The position numbers and the translations under genes are program-made. Below, in pieces: positions 27,240 to 34,404 of a stretch of 64,000 bases of DNA. Each line of letters opens with the position of its first letter. Position 1 is the first letter of the stretch. The notes below the pieces were generated by a model. The model did not search any database, was not told the origin of the DNA, and saw only the letters and a list, made by a program, of their open reading frames with translations. Source of the stretch: a virus; the IMG/VR virus record IMGVR_UViG_3300017971_000008, positions 62,001-126,000 of that record; one strand, given 5' to 3'.

Positions 27240-29681
27240 ATGGCCACTACATATGTTGACCCAGGTTCGTATATCCAACGGCGTAATGAGCCGGGTAGTA
27301 TTTCGGTGTCAAGTGACAGGAATTTGGCTATCGTTGCAATCGGCCCGAGGACGAAACGGGTAACTGATGAAGCCGTTATCCGTGGGAAGGTCTATGACGA
27401 GACTTTGACCGTTTCAGGTTCAAGCCCTTATGAGGCCACCCTCACGAATATCTGTGATCGAAATCGGAATAACGCCAAACTGTACATGAACGGGAACGAG
27501 GTACCCATTGGCAACTGGAGTTTCAACTCTGCGGCTGCTGTAGGGAATGATATCCCAGGAACCGATGTTGATACTTCTGTTAAGAAGAAATTCACTTTGT
27601 CAATGGATGGTAAGCCTGAAATTACTATTGATCTGACTTCTGGTGCCACTACTGCGCTTTCTGTTATAGCCTCTGACATCAACACGGCCCTGGCGGCAAG
27701 CCCAATTTACGGGGCGGCTTATGCTGCTGTGGCTACGGCTACTACTAAAGTCCTTACCATCACCTCCCCGCTGACCACCTCGGCATCGGATGTGAAGATC
27801 CTCCTCTCCTACGAGGATGATCTCGGTACCTACGAGGATGCGGCCAGCCTGATTTCGGCCACTGCCTGGAATCCCACCATGCTGTCGGGTTACCAGGCCC
27901 CCACGATTCTGACCATCGTGGATGTTTCTTATAGCTCCACGGCGACGTACACCATTGAGTACACCACGGTGGATGTGCTGGTGGACCCGCTGGCTTCTGC
28001 GGCGACCGGTACGCCTCTGTCGGACATTGCTCGGGTCGGTACTTATCCGGGTTCTGCCTCCTACCTCAAGAACACCGATTACGAGGAGACCGGTAACACG
28101 GTTGACTGGGATACTTCTGCATGGGTCAACTCGGATCTGGTGGGCACTGCGGGTACTTACAACATCACGGGTACCAATGACACTCTTCTCCTCGCAATCA
28201 ACGGAGGCGCACAGATCACCGTTACGCTGACCACAGGGGCTGCTCAGACCGCTGCGAACGTGGCCGAGGACATAAACCTTGCCCTGAACGCCAGCGCCGA
28301 TTACGGGCCGTTGTATTCGCACTGTGCGTATGTTTCTGGCGGTACTACCATCGGCATGACGGTTCCTGCTCCATATGCCAATTATCCTGTTGACAAGGGC
28401 GAATCCAGCATCGTGGTTTTCTACACTGTGGCGAACAATGCTTTCACGACTCTGTTCGGCATCCCGGCTGCGAGTCTGCCCTATGAGTCAAGGGGTGCAG
28501 GTAACCGTCCTGCGTTCGCAACGACTTACTATACCTCGTATGATCATGACCGAGATTCGGATGACTACAACAACCCGACAGCAGTGTACAGCGTGGATCA
28601 ACTGATTGATTACACTTCTCCTCTCACCTTGACGAACTACACTGTCAACAAGCTGGCCATTGCAGGTGAGCTTGTGTTCCAGAACAGGGCCTCGTCCTGT
28701 ATCCTGGTTCAGATTGATGATGAGACGGTACCCGGAACTCCGAGTACGGCTCAGATACGGGCGGCGATTGATGCCTGCGAAGAGAGCAGCTCCATTACGG
28801 AAATTGTGGTCATCGATACCAGCCTTGATTCGGCGGTATACCTGCAAAACCATGTATCGAACATGTCGTCCATGCTGAAGGGCAAGCCGCGACGTGGTTG
28901 GTATGGGATGGCCAGGGGTACGGAGATTGGAGATCCAGATACGCCTGATACCCTTATCTATCGGTCGAAGGTTACTTTACAGCCTGGAGCCACTTCTCAG
29001 GGCCGCGGACGCCAGATTCTGTGTGGGCCTACGGAGTATGACCGAATTCTCACTATGGAGGATGAGAGCGAACTCACCGTCCAGTTGGACGGTTCGTACA
29101 TGGCCGCGGCAGTAGCGGGGTATTTTACCTCACTCGGGAACCCGTCAGACGCCATGGTAGGCGACGAGATAGTCGGTTTTGAGATCCCGAACTTCGAGAC
29201 CTACCTGGACGGCGAACGTCATCAGCTGGCTGACAGTGGCGTCTTAGTGGTAACCATGCGCGGTGGTCGGGCTCTGATGCTCGATCCTCTCACTACTGAG
29301 GCAGGCGGTGGCAAGGTTGTGGGCTTCGAGGAGCCTCAGTCCACTGTGGCTGATGATGTTGTTACCAAGACCGTGAACAACACCCTGGACACCAATGTGA
29401 AGGGTATTGTACCTGACGATCTGGCCGACTTTATTTCAGACATCAAGACCTGGATCAAGCACTCGCTTGAAGCAGTCATCGAGGCCAAATATATCGCTCC
29501 GTACAGGAATCCCAATAACACGGTGAGGCCTCTCAATCCGAAAACAGATATTCAGGTTTTCCAGTCCGCCTCGGACCCCAGGACGTATACATTCAGGTAC
29601 TGGTACAACCGGAAGTACCCCGCCAAGAGGTTCTTCGGTGAGTACTCCGTGGATAACCCGTTTTGGGTGAGCAACACCTAA
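27240..29681 (+). CDS. contractile tail sheath protein
   Basis: The 813-residue product begins with YVDPGSYIQRRNEPGSISVS and ends with the sheath family pattern: VVTKTVNNTLDTNVKGIVPD, a helical ADFISDIKTWIK, YRNPNNTVRPLNPKTDIQVF and YTFRYWYNRKYPAKRFFGEY. It is longer than a typical sheath (about 500-700) because two beta domains are inserted near residues 115-190 and 304-390, each with an INxAL helix and a strand at its end. The sheath contracts to drive the tube through the cell envelope. A promoter-like element precedes it. Confidence 0.9.
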   Translation: MATTYVDPGSYIQRRNEPGSISVSSDRNLAIVAIGPRTKRVTDEAVIRGKVYDETLTVSGSSPYEATLTNICDRNRNNAKLYMNGNEVPIGNWSFNSAAAVGNDIPGTDVDTSVKKKFTLSMDGKPEITIDLTSGATTALSVIASDINTALAASPIYGAAYAAVATATTKVLTITSPLTTSASDVKILLSYEDDLGTYEDAASLISATAWNPTMLSGYQAPTILTIVDVSYSSTATYTIEYTTVDVLVDPLASAATGTPLSDIARVGTYPGSASYLKNTDYEETGNTVDWDTSAWVNSDLVGTAGTYNITGTNDTLLLAINGGAQITVTLTTGAAQTAANVAEDINLALNASADYGPLYSHCAYVSGGTTIGMTVPAPYANYPVDKGESSIVVFYTVANNAFTTLFGIPAASLPYESRGAGNRPAFATTYYTSYDHDRDSDDYNNPTAVYSVDQLIDYTSPLTLTNYTVNKLAIAGELVFQNRASSCILVQIDDETVPGTPSTAQIRAAIDACEESSSITEIVVIDTSLDSAVYLQNHVSNMSSMLKGKPRRGWYGMARGTEIGDPDTPDTLIYRSKVTLQPGATSQGRGRQILCGPTEYDRILTMEDESELTVQLDGSYMAAAVAGYFTSLGNPSDAMVGDEIVGFEIPNFETYLDGERHQLADSGVLVVTMRGGRALMLDPLTTEAGGGKVVGFEEPQSTVADDVVTKTVNNTLDTNVKGIVPDDLADFISDIKTWIKHSLEAVIEAKYIAPYRNPNNTVRPLNPKTDIQVFQSASDPRTYTFRYWYNRKYPAKRFFGEYSVDNPFWVSNT

Positions 29682-29716
29682 ATCGGAGAACTCTTTTAAG
29701 GTAGGGAGTAAAATAC

Positions 29717-30166
29717 ATGACCATTCCAAACACAGCTATCAGGGCATCGCATGCCGTTACCATCAGCGTTGATGGTGTTGTTGTCGGACTTATCCAGAGT
29801 TGGGCGCCTAACCAGGCTCGTCCTACCACAGCTGTTTATTCTCTGGAGGCGGACAGGGCCGGTGAAATTATCGAGCGCGTTCCAATGAACATCACCGGGA
29901 CGACGATCAATGTGAACCGGGTGGACTTTTATGCTCTTAGAATGGAGCAGGCCTGGGGTCCAAACTTCAACATCGTTATGCTGACGGATAGAGCCAACCC
30001 ACTGGATATTAAAGAGGCCTGGAAGAATCCTGACGGCTCAAGTCATGTTGGTGTTTATGAGGGGTGCTGGTTCACTTCTCTTGGCAGGAATCTTCCTGCG
30101 GACGGAGACAAAGTTGTTCGTGTGAACGCGGCTATTGATTACACGAATTACACAGAACTTCTCTAA
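29717..30166 (+). CDS. tail tube protein, copy 1
   Basis: The 149-residue product directly follows the sheath, the usual place of the tube gene. It is beta-rich with RASHAVTISVDGVVVGLIQS, AWGPNFNIVMLTDRANPLDI and FTSLGRNLPADGDKVVRVNA. These lines match the T4 gp19-like tube fold in size and order. It is 60% or more alike by eye to the next gene. The tube forms hexameric rings inside the sheath. Confidence 0.85.
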   Translation: MTIPNTAIRASHAVTISVDGVVVGLIQSWAPNQARPTTAVYSLEADRAGEIIERVPMNITGTTINVNRVDFYALRMEQAWGPNFNIVMLTDRANPLDIKEAWKNPDGSSHVGVYEGCWFTSLGRNLPADGDKVVRVNAAIDYTNYTELL

Positions 30167-30191
30167 TTTTCCGGGAGAGGTGATGAGCTAG

Positions 30192-30716
30192 GTGTCAATC
30201 CCCAAGACAAAGATCCGATCTTCCCATGCTGTCACCATAAAAGTAAACGGCATAACAGTTGGACTCATTCAGAGTTGGGCGCCGAACCAGGCAAGGCCCA
30301 CTACACCTTTGTATGAGATCAACTCGGCTACCTTGGGGGATATGCTTGAGCGCGTTCCAATGAACATCACAGGAACAACTATCAATGTGAATCGAGTGGA
30401 CCTTTACAATAACAGGATGGAACAGGCCTGGGGTCCTTTTTTCGATATCAATATGTTGACCGATCAGGCGAATCCTTTTGTGGTTAAGGAGCGATGGCAG
30501 AATCCCCAGCAGGAGTTGCCGAGTCCGTTTGATTTAGGTGGTTTTGTAGGGGATTTGGTAGGCGGTGCGCTATCACCTACGGTGACTGGAGAGGATTTAA
30601 CAATCGTTTATTCAGGCTGCTGGTTTACTTCTTTGGGAAGAAACCTGACTGCCGATGGTGATCGGGTAGTGCGTGTGAACGCCACAATAGATTATGTGAG
30701 GCACGATATTATTTAG
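30192..30716 (+). CDS. tail tube-like protein, copy 2
   Basis: The GTG start (GAGGTGATGAGCTAG upstream) gives a 174-residue paralogue of copy 1: RSSHAVTIKVNGITVGLIQS, AWGPFFDINMLTDQANPFVV and FTSLGRNLTADGDRVVRVNA. A 25-residue Gly/Pro-rich insertion near residues 97-134 is unique to it. A stretch of about 23 bases around the ERVPMNIT codons is identical in the two genes, so the duplication or conversion is recent. The second copy may cap the tube, form the baseplate end, or replace copy 1 in some rings. Confidence 0.8.
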   Translation: MSIPKTKIRSSHAVTIKVNGITVGLIQSWAPNQARPTTPLYEINSATLGDMLERVPMNITGTTINVNRVDLYNNRMEQAWGPFFDINMLTDQANPFVVKERWQNPQQELPSPFDLGGFVGDLVGGALSPTVTGEDLTIVYSGCWFTSLGRNLTADGDRVVRVNATIDYVRHDII

Positions 30717-30754
30717 AAAGGTACGAACCCCGCAAGGGAGTTACAACATGTCAC

Positions 30755-30771
30755 CCTGCTGACTGAGCAGG
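30755..30771 (+). other. small hairpin ahead of the chaperone gene
   Basis: CCTGCT (30755-30760) and AGCAGG (30766-30771) form a 6-bp stem with loop GACTG, followed by GAGAAGGGAG, the ribosome-binding region for the ATG at 30790. It could modulate translation of the chaperone relative to the tube genes. A single short stem is weak evidence. Confidence 0.3.
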
Positions 30772-30789
30772 AGAAGGGAGCGAAAGCTC

Positions 30790-31362
30790 ATGTCTGAAGA
30801 TCAGATGCCGGTGGACCCGGTGCAGGACCCGAAAAGTTTGTTGATTGATTTGGCGAAGGAAGCTGACGGCAAGTCGTTGGGGGATTTCTGTACACTGACG
30901 AAGGGCGGTAAGGACTTCAAATTTGAAATCCGACTTCCCAATGAGGAGGAGACGAACTGGTGTTTCAGGTACATGAACCCGGCAAACGTGGTAACGGTGG
31001 CTACGTCGCTTAAGCTGCCTAAGCTTGCCATTTCAATCAGAAGTATCAACACCATTTCCGTGGATAAGTTTTTCATGGACGAGTGGGAGGCGCTTCCTGA
31101 GTTTGATCGGCTGGAATACGAGGCCAAAAACAAGTTCGCTCAGAAGTATTTTACTGCGGAGCATATGATGCAGTTTCTGGGTCAGCGGTTTCCAGATTTT
31201 ATCCAGGAATTGTGGGAACTTTATGAAGTGCTGGATAAGCGCAGGCAGGAGGCCCAGGATGAATTGGGAAACTCATCAGGGGAAGATTCGGAGAAGGAAG
31301 AGAGCGAGAACTCGACCGAACCTTCCCAGCCTGGAGAGAATTCAGCAACCGAGCCCAAGTAA
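30790..31362 (+). CDS. tail assembly chaperone, short (G-like) form
   Basis: This 190-residue protein is between tube and tape measure genes, where lambda G/GT-type chaperones lie. It is hydrophilic, with a folded N-terminal two-thirds (FEIRLPNEEETNWCFRYMNP) and an acidic low-complexity tail after residue 155. Just before that tail, GGGAAAC at 31266-31272 is in the correct phase for a -1 slip. The -1 frame stays open into the next reading frame, so a minority of ribosomes should make a longer protein. These chaperones coat the tape measure during tail assembly. Confidence 0.8.
   Translation: MSEDQMPVDPVQDPKSLLIDLAKEADGKSLGDFCTLTKGGKDFKFEIRLPNEEETNWCFRYMNPANVVTVATSLKLPKLAISIRSINTISVDKFFMDEWEALPEFDRLEYEAKNKFAQKYFTAEHMMQFLGQRFPDFIQELWELYEVLDKRRQEAQDELGNSSGEDSEKEESENSTEPSQPGENSATEPK
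31266..31272 (+). promoter_or_regulatory. -1 frameshift slippery heptamer GGGAAAC
   Basis: Read in the zero frame the heptamer is G GGA AAC, the X XXY YYZ form (X=G, Y=A). Lambda G/GT uses the near-identical GGGAAAG. In the -1 frame no stop occurs from 31263 to 32010. Slippage would join 161 residues of the short form to 246 downstream residues, giving a 407-residue product. Confidence 0.75.
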
Positions 31363-32012
31363 AAGCCAGGGTTCTGGCGAAAAAAGGTGTGCTGATAAAT
31401 GACCCTCTTGTGAGGGAGATGAACGAGACTCAGTGGATGTTCGAGCTTGAGAGTCTCAGGCTCAGTGAGGAGGATCGGGTTAAGGAAATAAAAGAGGTTT
31501 TGGATGTATTCATGGCCTCGATGGCGAATATGCTGGGACTGGACCTGATGCCCTTTAGGGAGGAAGACGGGACGCTCAGACAGCCTACGCGAGAAGAGTA
31601 TATTCCATTGTCTCTGTTGGTAGCCCGTAGGGAATGGTTGAAGGAGCTTGGTGAGGCTATGCAGGAATTTATGGCCCAGGAACAGATTGCAGAGGAACTT
31701 GATTCTCCTCCTGCCGGTACTGTCACCTCTCTCGAAGAGTTAGAGGAGCTTGAGGCTCAACAGAAGGAAATTGAGATGGCGGGTGACATCGAATTTCCAG
31801 AGGATCAGGAAGACCTGCGTAAATTCATGAAATGGAATTCGCCGCGGAATAAGTTCATTCAAGATAATATTGTGTTGCCTCTGGAGGGCGAGGAAGCTCC
31901 TCAGACGCCCGAGGAGCCAGAGACGCCCCAGGTACAGGAGGTTGCTGTTGACGAGCCCGAGGAGTCCGAAGAGAGGCCTCCTGGCAGAAGGATGATAATA
32001 GACGATGCCTGA
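31272..32012 (+). CDS. tail assembly chaperone, frameshift (T-like) extension
   Basis: The open -1 frame encodes 246 residues. The first natural initiation codon is GTG at 31389, but no ribosome-binding site precedes it. Residues before that point (including RAQVKARVLAKKGVLINDP) are continuous with the rest, which fits translation only by frameshift. The body contains PLVREMNETQWMFELESLRL, an N-terminal pattern common in GT extension domains, followed by an acidic, Pro-rich tail. The end overlaps the tape measure start by 8 bases. Confidence 0.75.
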   Translation, partial: LIRGRFGEGRERELDRTFPAWREFSNRAQVKARVLAKKGVLINDPLVREMNETQWMFELESLRLSEEDRVKEIKEVLDVFMASMANMLGLDLMPFREEDGTLRQPTREEYIPLSLLVARREWLKELGEAMQEFMAQEQIAEELDSPPAGTVTSLEELEELEAQQKEIEMAGDIEFPEDQEDLRKFMKWNSPRNKFIQDNIVLPLEGEEAPQTPEEPETPQVQEVAVDEPEESEERPPGRRMIIDDA

Positions 32013-34401
32013 TGCCAGTTCATACATCCTGTCATTCGATTTCACCGATCTTATAACGGAGATTGGGGATGTCACTGGAGCCTATACTGATTTCGGAAAG
32101 ACAATCCGTGAATCTGTTGACGGGGTGAAGACCGACATCGAGTCCTTGAAGGGTCAGTTGGAGGGGGTTCAGGATACGACTCTGCAAACCTCCATGATTA
32201 TCGGCAACATGTACGAGTCTCAGCATATCGGGATGGTTGGGGTCTTGGCCGATTTGGACAAGTTTTCTGAGAAATCCAAGGAGATAGCTGCGAATTTTGA
32301 GAAGATTTCCGGGATTGACCTCAGCTCTTTGAAAGATCTTGGTGCCGCTGGAACCGGCAAGGACACCATTGCCGGTCGTATAGGGGATATTGATCCTGGT
32401 GCCGCTGCTGCACTTCGGGAGCAGGCTACTGAAGGTATTTCGGATGAAGCGGCACAAGCTGCACTGGACAAGGCCAAGGAAGCCGTATCAACGGCTAAGA
32501 AGGCTCTCGGGGAGGTAGAGAAGTCCGAAGAGAAGATACAAGGAACCATCAAGCGAACAGTTGCCTATGTAAGGAAGGAGATAGAAGAGGGTAAGAAGTC
32601 CATGGTAGGCACTCTAAAAGGCGCGATACCTGGCGGTGTCGGTGCTGGTGGCATCCTTACAGGGCTGGTAGCTATGATGGCTCTTGGGGTCGGGGAGGAG
32701 GCTCGTAAGGCCGCTGAACGCGGTGAGATGATCAACGTCTTCGAGGGACTGTCGGGTGAAGGGTTTATGAAGGCTGGGCGCAGGGCCGGGAAGGTATTTG
32801 CCGACTTTGCGGAAAATGCTCAGAGGCAACTTGGTATAGGTAGAAAAGAAGTTCAGACCATGGCCAAGGAATTTGTGGATGCCGGTTATACCGGTGAGCA
32901 GATGCTGAAGTCCTACGGTCAGACTTTTGATGAGGTAGGGACGGTCAACATCCCGACAGCTACACTCGCGTTGGATAAGTATTTCAACATGGCTGCTGGA
33001 ACCAGTGCCAAGAAAGTTAATGACCTGGTGGCTCAGTATGGTGACTCGCTTGGGGAAGCGGCCAGGAAGCAGATCGTTATCGGAATGGCGGCTCAACAGT
33101 CCGGGATGGGGATCAGCAAGTTCATTGACAGTGTGTACGCCGGGAGCCAGTCCCTGGTTCAATACGGGATTGATGTGGAGGATGTTGCGGCTTCCATGGG
33201 GGCCTTGCAGAAGCACTATGAAGCCATGGGGCTCGATAAGCAGTATGCGGGAGAGTTGGCCGCACGAGGAGTTAAAGGTGTGGCGGCAGGTATTGGTGGT
33301 GCTGGTGAGGGGATGAAGGCCGTTTTGGCCAGAGAGATGTACGGTGGTCAGGGTAAAGATTATTTTGAGATAATCCAGGAGTTTGAAGAAGGTTTCAGAA
33401 ATATAGCCAAGGGCGACAAGGACGTATTCGACAAGATGGTGCGCTCTCTGGGTACCGTTATGGATCAGATGGTTGGTCCCGAAGCCTCTAAGCGGTTCGC
33501 ATGGCTGCGGAAGATGGGGTTCAGTTCTGATGCCGCATCCAGTGCCATTGCGATGGTTGAGAAGCAGTTGCAGGGAAAGCCTTTGGAGAAGGCTTCAAAA
33601 GAGCAGATAGCCGCGTTCAAGAAAGCGTTTGCCATGGAAGGCACTCAGCTCTCAGCTCTCCAGCAGGCGCAAAACAAGCTGATAGATGGGATGGCAAATA
33701 TTGGTAAGGGGATCATGAAGATCCTGGCCGGTATTTTTGGAACATTGCTTATGGGATTGAAGGCTATACCTGCGTTTATTGCAGGTGTGATGGACCCTAC
33801 TAATCGGGACAAGATTTTTGCGAATATTTCTAAAAATATGGAAGGGCAATGGAATTTTTTGGCTGGTGGGCTTCAGGATGTAGGGAAGGGCTTTAAGGAT
33901 ATTGGTGAGGCGGGAAAAGCTTCAGAGATGGAGAAGATGCTAGGAGTCCTCAAGAAGGCGTGGACCGCGGATTTGACCGAAGGTGCCCCGTCTTTGACAG
34001 ATCGTGCTCTTGGTGCTGCTCAACCTATTTCTGATTTTGCTACCAAAGATGTTTTTGATTACCCGGCAGCTTTTACAAATGCTCTAATTTCTGGCCGTGC
34101 TTTTCAGGATGAATTACAGACGATCAGGGACGGCCAACGTGACCGGGACCTAGCTTTTAAGGAGCGTCTTGACAGTATAGTTAATTGGATAAAGCAGGAC
34201 GTTCTTTTAGTTGATCAACCAGATAAACGCACCATTAGCGAAGGTCCTCTTGGGCCTACAAAACCGCGTCAACCGGCTACGCCTCCTACAGGGGCTGCTG
34301 CTCCCGGTGTTCCCGGCGCTCCTCGGGTGGTACTTGTTAAAGGGGAAATCCCAGGTGACAAGTTAAAGCAATCGATTAACTCCCGGCCAGAGGTGAAATA
34401 G
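32005..34401 (+). CDS. tape measure protein 1
   Basis: The 798-residue product follows the chaperone by overlap. It is almost all helical and Ala/Gly/Lys/Glu-rich, with two hydrophobic stretches near 210-230 and 565-595 typical of tape measures. It is paralogous to the next gene over the central region (for example MINVFEGLSG...ANFVDAGYTGEQ against VINTVVTMYD...AFAEGGLSAES, and AQYGDSLGEAARK against ADYGKTLEEARE). The C-terminus is Pro/Ala-rich with APGVPGAPRV. Tape measures set tail length and are ejected ahead of DNA. Confidence 0.8.
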   Translation: MPDASSYILSFDFTDLITEIGDVTGAYTDFGKTIRESVDGVKTDIESLKGQLEGVQDTTLQTSMIIGNMYESQHIGMVGVLADLDKFSEKSKEIAANFEKISGIDLSSLKDLGAAGTGKDTIAGRIGDIDPGAAAALREQATEGISDEAAQAALDKAKEAVSTAKKALGEVEKSEEKIQGTIKRTVAYVRKEIEEGKKSMVGTLKGAIPGGVGAGGILTGLVAMMALGVGEEARKAAERGEMINVFEGLSGEGFMKAGRRAGKVFADFAENAQRQLGIGRKEVQTMAKEFVDAGYTGEQMLKSYGQTFDEVGTVNIPTATLALDKYFNMAAGTSAKKVNDLVAQYGDSLGEAARKQIVIGMAAQQSGMGISKFIDSVYAGSQSLVQYGIDVEDVAASMGALQKHYEAMGLDKQYAGELAARGVKGVAAGIGGAGEGMKAVLAREMYGGQGKDYFEIIQEFEEGFRNIAKGDKDVFDKMVRSLGTVMDQMVGPEASKRFAWLRKMGFSSDAASSAIAMVEKQLQGKPLEKASKEQIAAFKKAFAMEGTQLSALQQAQNKLIDGMANIGKGIMKILAGIFGTLLMGLKAIPAFIAGVMDPTNRDKIFANISKNMEGQWNFLAGGLQDVGKGFKDIGEAGKASEMEKMLGVLKKAWTADLTEGAPSLTDRALGAAQPISDFATKDVFDYPAAFTNALISGRAFQDELQTIRDGQRDRDLAFKERLDSIVNWIKQDVLLVDQPDKRTISEGPLGPTKPRQPATPPTGAAAPGVPGAPRVVLVKGEIPGDKLKQSINSRPEVK

Positions 34402-34404
34402 CGC

